Counted from the stretch's first letter, positions 27,478 to 36,529 are shown. The stretch is DNA of 64,000 bases from Eubacterium sp. OM08-24 (GCF_003438075.1 NZ_QSTA01000002.1:124001-188000), one strand, 5' to 3'. The notes: generated from the letters alone by a model not told the origin. Translations and numbers: made by a program.

Positions 27478-27993
27478 GTGAAACACATTTATTACGGTGA
27501 CGGCAAGGGCAAAACCACAGCCGCAATCGGTCTTGCTGTAAGAGCGGCAGGCAGTAAAATGAAAGTGCTGTTTGTGCAGTTTTTAAAAACTGAATTTTCG
27601 GGAGAAAGGCATATACTGAGCCATACCGAAAATGTTACTCTTACATTCTGTCCGCTTGAGCTGAAATTCACCTTTGAGATGGACGATAAAGAAAAGGCAC
27701 AGGCGGCAAAGATATTCAAGGGCATTTTTGACAGTGCCGTTACAACAGCGCTCACAGAAAAATACGATATGGTTGTGCTTGACGAAGTGTTTGAGGCAAT
27801 CAATGCCCATATGCTTTCCGAGAGCGAGGTTTACGAGTTTATTACAAATGCGCCGTCAAGTATGGAAATTGTTATGACGGGACACAATCCGCCAAAGAAA
27901 TTTATGGACTGCGCCGATTATATTACGGAATTTAAGAAAATCAAGCATCCCTATGACAAAGGCATTACAGGCAGAATAGGAATTGAATTTTAA
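27478..27993 (+). CDS. Corrinoid adenosyltransferase (CobO/BtuR type)
   Basis: This 171-residue P-loop enzyme of the CobA/CobO/BtuR family transfers the adenosyl group of ATP to cob(I)alamin. It has the Walker A motif at the extreme N-terminus (YYGDGKGKTTAAIGLAVRAAG), the Walker B-like MVVLDEVFEAI, and IVMTGHNPP. GTG 27478 is chosen because TGGAG lies 9 bases upstream and the family starts directly before the P-loop. It stands alone with its own promoter and terminator. No other B12 genes are present, suggesting a salvage role. Confidence 0.87.
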   Translation: MKHIYYGDGKGKTTAAIGLAVRAAGSKMKVLFVQFLKTEFSGERHILSHTENVTLTFCPLELKFTFEMDDKEKAQAAKIFKGIFDSAVTTALTEKYDMVVLDEVFEAINAHMLSESEVYEFITNAPSSMEIVMTGHNPPKKFMDCADYITEFKKIKHPYDKGITGRIGIEF

Positions 27994-28020
27994 AGAACAG
28001 CTTAGGCTGTTCTTTTTTTC
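27994..28020 (+). terminator. Rho-independent terminator
   Basis: The stem AAGAACAGC / GCTGTTCTT has a 4-base loop and is followed by seven Ts. It begins right at the end of the adenosyltransferase gene. Confidence 0.9.
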
Positions 28021-28042
28021 GGTTTTTTGTAGGCAGTCGGTG

Positions 28043-28624
28043 TAAATAACGGTTTAACAGATTATATGTCGGGCAACAAAGTACGGCAAAAAAATGTTTC
28101 CGTCCCGAAGTTAAAAGTTTGGTCAAACTTTTCAAAGGTTGTGGGCATTACCCACAAAACTTTATGCTATCGCAAATTTTGACAGCCAAACGCCTTACTG
28201 TTTGGCTGTTTGAACATAACGGCGAATACCTTTAAATGCAAAAGCAAAATTAAATGCGAAAACAAAATAAAAAAGGAAAGCCACGCTACTAAACTACTAA
28301 TTTCCCGCTTTTCAATGGCAAATCAGCAGCACACGCAAACTTTTGCATCCTTTAGAGTACATTTTCTCTAAGACTACTCAAGTGCGACTTTCTCACTCTC
28401 TGCCACTCATTAGTCTTTACTTTTGTTATATCTTAAAACCTTGATTAGTCTAAAGTTTGTTCTTTTTATGATGTAATTGCAACTGTTTGCTTTTATTAAA
28501 AATCAGTAAAAATCAGTGCATTTTTATTATTTTATGGGCTCTGCCCAAACCCGCAACCCTTTAAAAAGGGTTGACCTAAATTTTGAATTTATTAAACTAA
28601 ACTTTGTGTGTTAAACCACACTTC
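28043..28624. repeat. Dispersed intergenic repeat, copy B (about 582 bp)
   Basis: It has the same orientation as copy A. The left end (TAAATAACGGTTTAACAG) and right end (GTGTTAAACCACACTTCT) are degenerate forms of the family inverted repeat. It shares the CCGTCCCGAAG box, the AAAGTTTGGTCAAAC/AAAGGTTGTGGGC stretch, CACAAAACTTTATGCTATCGCAAATTTTG-type sequence, and GGGCTCTGCCCAAACC. The roughly 350-base centre (TTTGCATCCTTTAGAG..., CTCTGCCACTCATTAG) is homologous to the reverse complement of copy C. No coding capacity was seen. It lies between the convergent adenosyltransferase and transketolase genes. Confidence 0.8.
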
Positions 28625-28650
28625 TTACTATTAACACAACATTTCACAAG

Positions 28651-28682
28651 AAAAAACCGCCCGACAATTTTTGTCGAGCGGT
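28651..28682 (-). terminator. Terminator of the transketolase operon
   Basis: On the minus strand ACCGCTCGACAA / TTGTCGGGCGGT (one G-T pair) is followed by TTTTTTCTTG, about 25 bases after the stop codon of the C-terminal subunit. Confidence 0.88.
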
Positions 28683-28707
28683 AAATACAAATCTATTTGA
28701 TTTTAAA

Positions 28708-29655
28708 TTACTTATCCTGAGCCGCTGCCTTGATTTTCTTTGCAAGGTGCGGAGCGGTAAGCTCAAACTTATCGAGAAGTTCAAGTGCAGGACCGCTGTA
28801 ACCAAAGCAATCGTTTACACCAACCTTAGTAACCTTTACAGGGCACTCTTCACTGACAACTGAACATACAGCGTCACCAAGACCACCGATTACATTGTGC
28901 TCTTCAATAGTGATAATTCTGCCTGTTTCCTTTGCTGCCTTAACGATGATTTCTCTGTCGATAGGCTTGATTGTGTGAATATTAATAAGGCGAGCGTTAA
29001 TGCCCTCTTCCTTAAGCTGCTTACAAGCCTTAAGAGCCTCATTTACACAAAGACCTGTTGCAATAACTGCCACATCGTCACCGTCAAGGAGTGTAATACC
29101 CTTGCCAAGTTCAAATGTATAAGTTTCAGGGTCGTTAAAGCTCTCAATAGCAAGTCTGCCAAGACGGATATATACAGGACCGTCGTACTCGATAGCTGCC
29201 TTTGTTGCAGCCACCATCTCGTAGTGGTCGGCAGGGTTGATAACTACCATACCCGGAATTGTACGCATAATACCGATATCCTCAAGGCACTGATGAGTTG
29301 CGCCGTCTTCACCTGTAGAAATACCTGCGTGGCTGCCTGCAATCTTAACATTAAGGTGCGGATAAGCAACCGAGTTTCTGATCTGCTCAAATGCTCTGCC
29401 TGTTGCAAACATTGCAAAAGATGCGGCTACCGGAATTTTGCCTGCTGCTGCAAGACCTGCTGCAACACCTACCATATTGCCCTCGGCAATACCGCAATCA
29501 AAAAATCTTTCAGGAAATTCCTTTTTAAAAATACTTGTCTTTGTTGCTGCTGCAAGGTCAGCGTCAAAAACAACGATGTCTTCGTTAGTTTTAGCAAGCT
29601 CGCAAAGTGCCATACCAAAGCTCTCACGAGTAGCAATTTTCTTTGATTCAGCCAT
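28708..29655 (-). CDS. Transketolase, C-terminal subunit
   Basis: This 315-residue subunit carries the Pyr domain and the transketolase C-terminal domain of a split transketolase, which moves two-carbon units between sugar phosphates. It has the Pyr-domain motifs FFDCGIAEGNMVGVAAGLAAAG and GATHQCLEDIGIMRTIPGM, including the activating Glu in CGIAEGN. The C-terminal nucleotide-like fold has IITIEEHNVIGGLG. It overlaps the N-terminal subunit gene by one base (TAATG). Split transketolases are common in Clostridia. DXP synthase is excluded because that enzyme is one polypeptide. Confidence 0.92.
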   Translation of the reverse strand: MAESKKIATRESFGMALCELAKTNEDIVVFDADLAAATKTSIFKKEFPERFFDCGIAEGNMVGVAAGLAAAGKIPVAASFAMFATGRAFEQIRNSVAYPHLNVKIAGSHAGISTGEDGATHQCLEDIGIMRTIPGMVVINPADHYEMVAATKAAIEYDGPVYIRLGRLAIESFNDPETYTFELGKGITLLDGDDVAVIATGLCVNEALKACKQLKEEGINARLINIHTIKPIDREIIVKAAKETGRIITIEEHNVIGGLGDAVCSVVSEECPVKVTKVGVNDCFGYSGPALELLDKFELTAPHLAKKIKAAAQDK

Positions 29656-30503
29656 TAGCAGTTGCCCTCCAATCTGTCAATTTCAGCCTGAAGCTCGGCT
29701 GTAGCCTGATCGTACTGCTCTTTGTTAGGAGCTGTGCCGTGCCAGCCAACCTGATTTTCCATAAATGAAACGCCCTTGCCCTTTACTGTTTTTGCAAGGA
29801 TAGCAACAGGCTTGCCCTTAACTTCTCTTGCCTTGTTAAGTGCGTCCTCAATCTGATTGAAGTCATGACCGTCTATCTTAAACACTTCAAAACCAAAACT
29901 CTCAAACTTTTTGTCTAGCGGCTCAATGCCTGCAACCTCGTCAACTGTACCGTCAATCTGTAAACCGTTCTGGTCAACGAAAATCACAAGATTGTCAAGC
30001 TTATTGTGAGCGGCAAACATAGCAGCCTCCCATACCTGACCTTCTTCAACCTCGCCGTCACCGAGTACAGAATATACACGATAGCTCTTGTTGCTGATTT
30101 TTGCAGAAAGTGCCATACCGCAGGCTGCTGAAATACCCTGTCCGAGTGAGCCTGTGCTCATATCAATACCGGGTGTACCCTTCATATCAGGGTGACCCTG
30201 AAGCATTGCGCCTACATGACGGAGCTTTGTAAGCTCGTCCCACTCAAAATAGCCCTTAAGTGCAAGAACTGCATAAAGGCTTGGGCAACAGTGACCCTTT
30301 GAAAGAACAAAACGATCTCTGTCCTCCCACTTAGGATTCTTAGGGTCAACATTCATTTCCTTAAAGTAGAGATATGTGAAAATATCCGCTGCCGAAAGGC
30401 TACCGCCCGGATGTCCCGACTTAGCACAAAAAGTGCCGAGAATTGCTCCCATTCTTGCCTTTGTTGCAAGAATTTGGAGCTGCTTGATTTCTGAACTGTC
30501 CAT
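29655..30503 (-). CDS. Transketolase, N-terminal (TPP-binding) subunit
   Basis: This 282-residue PP domain of the split transketolase has HPGGSLSAADIFTYLYF, DRFVLSKGHCCPSLYA and GSLGQGISAACGMAL. The thiamine-pyrophosphate motif is GDGEVEEGQVWEAAMFAAHNKLDNLVIFVDQN (GDG to N spacing normal). AGGAGGA lies 7 bases before the ATG. The two genes together make one enzyme of the pentose phosphate pathway. Confidence 0.93.
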   Translation of the reverse strand: MDSSEIKQLQILATKARMGAILGTFCAKSGHPGGSLSAADIFTYLYFKEMNVDPKNPKWEDRDRFVLSKGHCCPSLYAVLALKGYFEWDELTKLRHVGAMLQGHPDMKGTPGIDMSTGSLGQGISAACGMALSAKISNKSYRVYSVLGDGEVEEGQVWEAAMFAAHNKLDNLVIFVDQNGLQIDGTVDEVAGIEPLDKKFESFGFEVFKIDGHDFNQIEDALNKAREVKGKPVAILAKTVKGKGVSFMENQVGWHGTAPNKEQYDQATAELQAEIDRLEGNC

Positions 30504-30736
30504 TCCATTATCCTCCTGATTAACCTTAAATAGAAGTAATCAATTTCATATACATAGTAACATAATTGAAATAAATTATTTTTCGTTATTAGAATTAAGA
30601 ACTATTTTACTGAATTTAGTTGCGAGTTTTTGGCTTTCGTTTTAAAATTCTGTTAATTTGCAAAATAATTGTAAGCATTTTGTGCAATGCTTTTTAAAAA
30701 TTAAAGCACAAATTATAGCTTTTGCCGCTCGGTAGC

Positions 30737-30765
30737 TTGAATATTTTTCTTTGTTGTATTATAAT
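30737..30765 (+). promoter_or_regulatory. Sigma-A promoter for the DUF5655 gene and downstream genes
   Basis: TTGAAT at 30737-30742 and TATAAT at 30760-30765 have a 17-bp spacer. A leader of about 95 nt follows. The rest of the 364-base gap (30504-30867) is AT-rich; the transketolase promoter must lie there on the minus strand, but I could not assign it. Confidence 0.65.
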
Positions 30766-30867
30766 ATAATGTGGTTTATAGTTAATTTTTATAAGTTTAC
30801 TTTTTGCAATTTTTAAAAAGGTTCAACAAATGTCTTAAATAACAAAATGATCATCGGAGGTGAATCT

Positions 30868-31770
30868 ATGGCTGATATAAAATTATTTTCTTTAAAAGGT
30901 CAAGTTAAGGAGCTTAATTCTAATCAAGTACCTCTTGAAAAAGAATTACAACAATTACTTGAACAAAACATGTCTACCTTTTTTGGCGTTACTTTTCTTA
31001 AATCAGAGTACCGTATAACTAATGGTCGTATGGATAGCATTGGAATTGATGAAAATAATTGTCCTGTTATTTTTGAATATAAGCGTAGTGTAAACGAAAA
31101 TGTAATAAATCAAGGACTATTCTATCTTGATTGGTTGCTTGACCATAAAGCAGATTTTAAACTTCTAGTTATGGATACACTCGGAAGTGAGCAGGCAGAT
31201 AAAATTGATTGGAGTATGCCTTGTGTTATATGCGTAGCAAATGATTTTACGAAATTTGATGAACACGCAGTCAATCAAATGCAAAGGAACATTAAGCTAG
31301 TGAAATATAAAAAATTTGGAAATGACTTGATTTCTCTAGAATATCTTAATGCTCCTCAGGTACAGCCAATAGAATTTGATGATGGTTTTGTGAAACAAAC
31401 TAAAAAAAGTAATTCGAAAGATAAAGATTTTGACCAGTATTTTAATGAGGCTGGTATAAAAAATCAAAATTTATTTTATTCTGTTCGTGATTATATTTTG
31501 TCCTTAGGTGACGATGTTTCTGAAAATAGATTGAAATTATATGTAGCATTTAAAAAAGTTCGCAACATAATTTGTGCTGAAGTGTATCGCAATAATGTTT
31601 GTTTACATCTGAGATTAAATCCGGATACTGTTGATTTAGCACAGGGGTTCATTGAAGATGTACGAAATAAAGGGCATTGGGGTACAGGCGATTTGCGTAT
31701 AAATTTAAAATCTGTTGAAGATTTTGAAAAAGCTAAGCCTTTATTAGACAGAGCCTATAATGAAAACTAA
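30868..31770 (+). CDS. DUF5655-containing protein with PD-(D/E)xK nuclease-like N-terminus
   Basis: This 300-residue protein has two parts. Residues about 30-170 resemble a NucS/PD-(D/E)xK fold: GRMDSIGIDENNCPVIFEYKRSVNENVINQ shows the Asp and the Glu-x-Lys pair expected of the catalytic site, then LLDHKADFKLLVMD. Residues about 190-300 resemble DUF5655 (FYSVRDYILSLGDDV, VRNIICAEVYRNNVCLHLRLNP, GHWGTGDLRINLKS). ATG 30868 is used because CGGAGGTG lies 6 bases upstream. Codon use is more AT-rich than in its neighbours, which hints at horizontal transfer. A role in DNA or RNA processing or defence is possible but unproven. Confidence 0.7.
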   Translation: MADIKLFSLKGQVKELNSNQVPLEKELQQLLEQNMSTFFGVTFLKSEYRITNGRMDSIGIDENNCPVIFEYKRSVNENVINQGLFYLDWLLDHKADFKLLVMDTLGSEQADKIDWSMPCVICVANDFTKFDEHAVNQMQRNIKLVKYKKFGNDLISLEYLNAPQVQPIEFDDGFVKQTKKSNSKDKDFDQYFNEAGIKNQNLFYSVRDYILSLGDDVSENRLKLYVAFKKVRNIICAEVYRNNVCLHLRLNPDTVDLAQGFIEDVRNKGHWGTGDLRINLKSVEDFEKAKPLLDRAYNEN

Positions 31771-31783
31771 GGAGATTTTTTAA

Positions 31784-32974
31784 ATGGAATATACATTTTC
31801 CGACAGGGTTTCTAACCTTAAGCCAAGTGCAATCAGAGAAATTTTTAAATATGCGGCAGACCCCGAGGTGGTTTCTCTCTCGGCAGGCAATCCCTCACCC
31901 GACGCTTTTCCTGCAAAGGAAATAGCCGAAATTTCTGCAAAGGTTCTTGCCGAAAATCCTATTTCTGTCTTACAGTACAGTGTAAGTGAGGGATACACTC
32001 CCCTCAGACAACACCTTACCGAGTATATGAAAAAGGAGCATAATGTAGGCAGAGATGGCGATGACATTTTAATCACAACAGGCGCTCAGCAGGTTATGGA
32101 TTTATGCTCAAAGGCGCTCGTAAACGAGGGCGATGTGGTTATTTGCGAGGCACCGTCATTTATCGGTTCGCTCAACACATTCAGAAGTTACAACGCAAAG
32201 CTCGTGGGAGTTCCCGTTGAGCCTGACGGAATGAGCATTCCTGCACTTGAGCAGGCACTTAAAGACAACAAAAACGCTAAGTTTATATACACAATACCAA
32301 ACTTTCAAAATCCATCGGGCGTTACAATGAGCCTTGAAAAACGCAAGGCTGTTTATGGGCTTGCGAAAAAATACGGCGTGCTTATTCTTGAGGACAACCC
32401 TTACGGGGATTTAAGGTACAGCGGCGAATTTATCCCAAACATCAAGAGCTTTGACGAGGACGAAATCGTAATTTACTGCGGTTCTTTTTCAAAGGTAATT
32501 TCACCGGGTATGCGTGTTGCGTACTGCATTGCGCCAAAGCCTATTTTCCAAAAGCTCGTTGTATGCAAGCAGGGCAGTGATGTGCACACCAACATTTGGT
32601 CACAGTATGTTTGCGATGAGTTCATTACAAAGTACGATTTCAACGCTCATCTTGAGAAATTACGCAAGCTCTACACAAAGAAAGCTCAGTTCTGTATGGA
32701 TTTACTTGACAAATACGCAAGTCCGGCAATCACATATCATAAAATTGACGGCGGACTTTTCATTTGGTGCGACCTGCCCGCAAGCATTGATATGCCGTCA
32801 TTCTGTAAAGAGGCAGTGCTCAAAAAGGTATGCGTAGTACCGGGAAACGCTTTTCTTACAGACGAAAACGAAAAATGCAACAGCTTTAGAATCAACTTTT
32901 CAACGCCGACAGACGAACAGCTTGAAAAAGGAATTAAGATACTCGGTGAGCTGGCAAACAGCAAGCTGAAATAA
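31784..32974 (+). CDS. PLP-dependent aminotransferase, class I/II
   Basis: This 396-residue fold-type I aminotransferase belongs to the 2-aminoadipate/aromatic (LysN/ARO8-like) group. It has VSLSAGNPSPDAFPAKEI, a PLP-binding TTGAQQVMDLCSKALV, YTIPNFQNPSGVTMSLEKR, LEDNPYGDLRYSG and the Schiff-base lysine in CGSFSKVISPGMRVAY. The substrate cannot be told from sequence; branched-chain or aromatic amino acids or 2-aminoadipate are the likely choices. It follows the DUF5655 gene by 13 bases with AAGGAGA, and precedes trpS by 12 bases, so the three may be co-transcribed. Confidence 0.88.
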   Translation: MEYTFSDRVSNLKPSAIREIFKYAADPEVVSLSAGNPSPDAFPAKEIAEISAKVLAENPISVLQYSVSEGYTPLRQHLTEYMKKEHNVGRDGDDILITTGAQQVMDLCSKALVNEGDVVICEAPSFIGSLNTFRSYNAKLVGVPVEPDGMSIPALEQALKDNKNAKFIYTIPNFQNPSGVTMSLEKRKAVYGLAKKYGVLILEDNPYGDLRYSGEFIPNIKSFDEDEIVIYCGSFSKVISPGMRVAYCIAPKPIFQKLVVCKQGSDVHTNIWSQYVCDEFITKYDFNAHLEKLRKLYTKKAQFCMDLLDKYASPAITYHKIDGGLFIWCDLPASIDMPSFCKEAVLKKVCVVPGNAFLTDENEKCNSFRINFSTPTDEQLEKGIKILGELANSKLK

Positions 32975-32986
32975 AGGAGAATATTT

Positions 32987-33985
32987 ATGGAAAATGAAAA
33001 GAAACAAATCGCATTCAGTGCTATTCAGCCGAGTGGTACAATCACACTTGGCAACTACCTCGGCGCTATTCGCAACTGGGTAACCATGCAGGACGAATAC
33101 AACTGCATTTACGCTCTTGCCGACCTCCACACAATTACAGTCAGACAAGACCCTGCACAGATGAGAAAAAATATTCTCGACGCATACGCATCAATCCTCG
33201 CTTGCGGAATTGATACAGAAAAGAGCCTTTTCTTCATTCAGAGCCATGTGCACACACACGCAGAAATGGCATGGGTGCTCGACTGCTACACACAGTTTGG
33301 CGAGCTTTCAAGAATGACACAGTTCAAGGATAAGTCGGCAAAGCACGCTGACAACATCAACGCAGGTCTTTTTACATATCCGTCACTTATGGCAGGCGAT
33401 ATTTTGCTCTATCAGGCAGACAAAGTACCTGTCGGTGCAGACCAGCAGCAGCACATTGAGATTACAAGAGATATTGCAACCCGTTTCAACGGTCTTTACG
33501 GCAATGTTTTCAAAATTCCTGAGGGATTTATTCCAAAGAACGGCGCAAGAGTAATGAGCTTGCAAGACCCTACAAAGAAGATGAGTAAGTCAGACGAAAA
33601 TGTAAACGGTTGCGTACATCTTCTCGACTCACCTGAGGCAATTATGCGCAAATTCAAGCGTGCAATTACCGACAGCGAGGCTCATGTTCACTACGGCGAG
33701 GGCAAAGACGGCATCAATAACCTTATGGGTATTTACAGCACAATTACAGGTCTTAGCTTTGAGCAGATTGAGCACGACTTTGAGGGCAAGGGATACGGCG
33801 ACTTTAAGACAGCTGTCGGCGAGGCAGTAGTAGAGGAGCTCCGCCCGATTCGTGAGCGCTACGAATCATATATCAAAGACAAGGCATACCTTGAGGAATG
33901 TTACCGCAAGGCTGACGAAATTGCACTTAAAATCAGCAGCCGCACAATGAATAAGGTTATGAAAAAGATTGGCTTTATTTTATAA
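32987..33985 (+). CDS. trpS: Tryptophanyl-tRNA synthetase
   Basis: This 332-residue class Ic synthetase charges tRNA-Trp. The HIGH-equivalent is in IQPSGTITLGNYLGAI and the KMSKS loop is KKMSKSDENVNG. Other features are VGADQQQHIEITRDIATRFN and the C-terminal anticodon-binding helices. The length is normal. AAGGAGAATATTT precedes the ATG. I saw no T-box leader; the gene is directly downstream of the aminotransferase and ends at a strong terminator. Confidence 0.95.
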   Translation: MENEKKQIAFSAIQPSGTITLGNYLGAIRNWVTMQDEYNCIYALADLHTITVRQDPAQMRKNILDAYASILACGIDTEKSLFFIQSHVHTHAEMAWVLDCYTQFGELSRMTQFKDKSAKHADNINAGLFTYPSLMAGDILLYQADKVPVGADQQQHIEITRDIATRFNGLYGNVFKIPEGFIPKNGARVMSLQDPTKKMSKSDENVNGCVHLLDSPEAIMRKFKRAITDSEAHVHYGEGKDGINNLMGIYSTITGLSFEQIEHDFEGKGYGDFKTAVGEAVVEELRPIRERYESYIKDKAYLEECYRKADEIALKISSRTMNKVMKKIGFIL

Positions 33986-34020
33986 TTTTTATAATCTTGT
34001 TTAAATAATTTTCAAAACTT

Positions 34021-34057
34021 ACCGCTCAGCCTTATACTTTAGGCTGGGCGGTTTTTG
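34021..34057 (+). terminator. Strong rho-independent terminator after trpS
   Basis: The arms ACCGCTCAGCCTTA and TAGGCTGGGCGGT (with G-T pairing) are followed by TTTTTGC. Confidence 0.9.
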
Positions 34058-34091
34058 CAATAAAATATATAAATAATTGTTTTGCAAGCTA

Positions 34092-34119
34092 TTGAAATCA
34101 TTTTACAATATGGTAAAAT
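34092..34119 (+). promoter_or_regulatory. Promoter of the 5'-nucleotidase gene
   Basis: TTGAAA at 34092-34097 and TAAAAT at 34114-34119 have a 16-bp spacer. The leader to the ATG at 34179 is about 50 nt. Confidence 0.6.
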
Positions 34120-34178
34120 ATAATCAATTAATAAGCAAAACAATATTATATCTAATGCAGTGTTCAAAAGGAGATAAT

Positions 34179-36032
34179 ATGAAAAAAGCAAAAAACAAAA
34201 AGGTATGCTGTATATTTCTTACAGCAGCTGTATTGTCGGGCATTTCCGTTTACAGCGTATCCGCAGAAGAAACGAAAACCGAAATTCATATTGTTCACAC
34301 AAATGATATTCACGGTTATTACAAATCGACCTCAAACGGACAAATCGGATTTGACTCGCTCAAAACGATTGTCAGCAAAGAAAATGCAGATCTATTGCTC
34401 GATGCAGGCGACACATTTCATGGCCAGTCCTTTGCAACGGTTGAGAACGGCAAAAGTATAGCTGAGCTGATGGACGACCTTGGCTATGACGCTATGACCC
34501 CGGGCAACCATGATTGGTCATACGGCGCAGACCGAGTAAAGGAGCTTGACGAAAACAGCACATTTAAGGTTTTAGCCGCAAATGTTGTAGATGACAACGG
34601 CGACAGTTTCTTTGACAACACCTACTTTGTAAAGACCGTTACTGCCGATGACGGCACAGAGCTAAAGGTAGGTGTGCTCGGTGTTACAGACGAAAGTTTT
34701 TATACATCGACCGCATCTAAGAATGTGGAAAATGTGCGTTTCACAGAAGATACCGACAAAGCAAACGAGGTTGCACAAAAGCTACGCAATGACGAAAACT
34801 GCGACATAGTTCTTGCAATCACCCATAACAATAATCTTGATGATTTTGTAGCCAACACTTCGGGAATTGATGCCGTTATAGCAGGACATCAGCATATTCT
34901 CATTGATAAGGATTACACAAACAAAGACGGCAAGAGCGTTAGAGTTGTAGAGGCAGGCTATTATTTTTACGATGTAGGTGTGCTTACCCTTACATATGAC
35001 AAAGAGCTTGGCGTTACACAAGCGTCTGAAAAAGTATATACCTCTGCCGAAACTCAGGATATGTCGGACGCCGACATTGCAGGAAAAATCTCTGCCATTG
35101 AAAAGCGTGAGGAAAGTGTGCTTAACGAGGTAATCGGCGAAAGCAAAAACGATTATCCTTACAGCTGGGAAGAAATACGCACAAGCGAACAGAAAATAGG
35201 CAGAATTGTTACAGCCGCTTACCTTGATTACACAGGTGCTGATGTAGCTATGGAAAACGCAGGCGGTATTCGCTCCGGTATACGCAAGGGCAATGTTACA
35301 TATTCAGATTTAATTTCAATTTCACCGTACGGAAATGTGCTTATAGAAAAAGAGCTTACAGGCAGTCAGATTATGGATATTCTGAATTTTACCGTTGACC
35401 TTATGAAGGAAAATTCAGCGGTTTATGATCTGCAAAAAGAGGCAATTAAAAAAGGAGAAGACCCATATCAGTACAGCTGGCCGAATAACAGCGGTTCTGT
35501 AATGCAGTTCAGCGGCTTGAGTGCTGAATATAACTTTGCAAAGCCACAGGGAAACAGAGTTTCTAATGTTTTGATTGGCGGCAAACCGATTGACCTCAAC
35601 AAGACTTACAAGGTCGTTTCTAACAACTATGCTTTTTCAAGCTCCGATTACGGTACTGCAAGCACACAGCCGATTGCAAAAGAATACACTACCTGCGAGC
35701 AGGCACTTCGTGACTATATTTCAAAGGGAAACTTTGAACAGGCGGCAGAAAAAGAAAATCTTCTTGCAAAAGCAGATGTAACAGAACCAACAACAGTGCA
35801 GCCTGCAACCGTTCAGCCTGCTACATCAGTTACATCACCTGCCTACACTGAACCGTCAACCGCTGCAACCACTACATCTATGGCAACCGCTGACAGCGCA
35901 GCTAAAGGCAACTCTCAGGATAACAATACCGTTAAAACTTCAGGCTATATTCCAACACTTGTTGCTTTGCTTGCCCTCGTATCCGGCGGTACATTTGCTG
36001 TATTAGTCGGCAAAAAGTGCAATAAAGATTGA
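34179..36032 (+). CDS. Secreted 5'-nucleotidase / 2',3'-cyclic phosphodiesterase family protein
   Basis: This 617-residue surface metallophosphoesterase of the UshA/CpdB family hydrolyses extracellular nucleotides. It has a signal peptide (residues 1-28, VSA). The metal-binding motifs are VHTNDIHGYY, LLDAGDTFHG, PGNHDWSYG and AGHQH. The C-terminal 5_nucleotid_C domain has MENAGGIRSGIRKG and SPYGNVLIEKELTG. A Thr/Pro/Ala-rich spacer (about 530-580) leads to a hydrophobic segment and a basic tail, so it is anchored to the envelope. No clear LPxTG motif is present. ATG 34179 follows AAGGAGATAAT; the upstream in-frame extension has no binding site. Confidence 0.9.
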   Translation: MKKAKNKKVCCIFLTAAVLSGISVYSVSAEETKTEIHIVHTNDIHGYYKSTSNGQIGFDSLKTIVSKENADLLLDAGDTFHGQSFATVENGKSIAELMDDLGYDAMTPGNHDWSYGADRVKELDENSTFKVLAANVVDDNGDSFFDNTYFVKTVTADDGTELKVGVLGVTDESFYTSTASKNVENVRFTEDTDKANEVAQKLRNDENCDIVLAITHNNNLDDFVANTSGIDAVIAGHQHILIDKDYTNKDGKSVRVVEAGYYFYDVGVLTLTYDKELGVTQASEKVYTSAETQDMSDADIAGKISAIEKREESVLNEVIGESKNDYPYSWEEIRTSEQKIGRIVTAAYLDYTGADVAMENAGGIRSGIRKGNVTYSDLISISPYGNVLIEKELTGSQIMDILNFTVDLMKENSAVYDLQKEAIKKGEDPYQYSWPNNSGSVMQFSGLSAEYNFAKPQGNRVSNVLIGGKPIDLNKTYKVVSNNYAFSSSDYGTASTQPIAKEYTTCEQALRDYISKGNFEQAAEKENLLAKADVTEPTTVQPATVQPATSVTSPAYTEPSTAATTTSMATADSAAKGNSQDNNTVKTSGYIPTLVALLALVSGGTFAVLVGKKCNKD

Positions 36033-36038
36033 TATAAG

Positions 36039-36337
36039 CAGTAATAGCGATGTAACACACAAAGTTTAGTTTAATAAACTTAAAATTCAGGTCACCCCTT
36101 TTAAAGGGGTGCGGGTTCGGGCAGAGCCCGTGAAAGTTTCCTTTATATCTTACTTGCAGGCGCAAAAACAGCAAAGCTGTTTGCGTGCACCAAAAACTAA
36201 GTTTGTAAAAACAGGCGACAGCCTTTTAAAAAAAATAGTTAAAATAATGTGCCGTCATTGTTACACAATGACGGCACATATTATAAGAATATCTTTTCCT
36301 TTGTTGCCAGACCGAAAGTTAGTTAAACCATAATTTA
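36039..36337. repeat. Dispersed intergenic repeat, copy D (about 300 bp)
   Basis: This copy is in reverse orientation to A and B. The right end is a perfect family terminus, TAAACCATAATTTA at 36324-36337; the left end is degenerate (GTAACACACAAAGTTTAG). It shares CAGGTCACCCCTTTTAAAGG, GGTGCGGGTTCGGGCAGAGCCC, an AACAGCAAAGCTGTTTGCG hairpin and the TGCCGTCATTG hairpin with copy A, but lacks several A segments. It lies immediately after the 5'-nucleotidase gene. No ORF of interest. Confidence 0.78.
36248..36278. repeat. Perfect 14-bp stem inside copy D
   Basis: TGTGCCGTCATTGT and ACAATGACGGCACA form a perfect inverted repeat with a 3-base loop. The same hairpin, slightly changed, is at about 11314-11343 in copy A. 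It could act as a bidirectional terminator or a recombinase site. Confidence 0.8.
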
Positions 36338-36529
36338 TTAAATTCTCCCAACATTATCATAGAACCTTTTTATATACATTATAATGTAACACTTTGCAGG
36401 TGCTGTCATACTATATACCAAGGGACAAGTAAAGTCCCCTGTAAAATAAATGATTTGCAAAATAAAAAATCATATAAAGCAAAAGAAAATAATTTTACGG
36501 ATTATAACGAAAAGCAAGGCGGCGAAAAT

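Noticed and set aside
28897..29646. Plus-strand 249-codon frame opposite transketolase
   Set aside because: Cysteine-rich shadow of a strongly biased gene; the transketolase motifs on the minus strand are unambiguous.
32975..32986. T-box leader ahead of trpS
   Set aside because: Only 12 bases separate trpS from the aminotransferase gene, and no leader is visible before that gene either.
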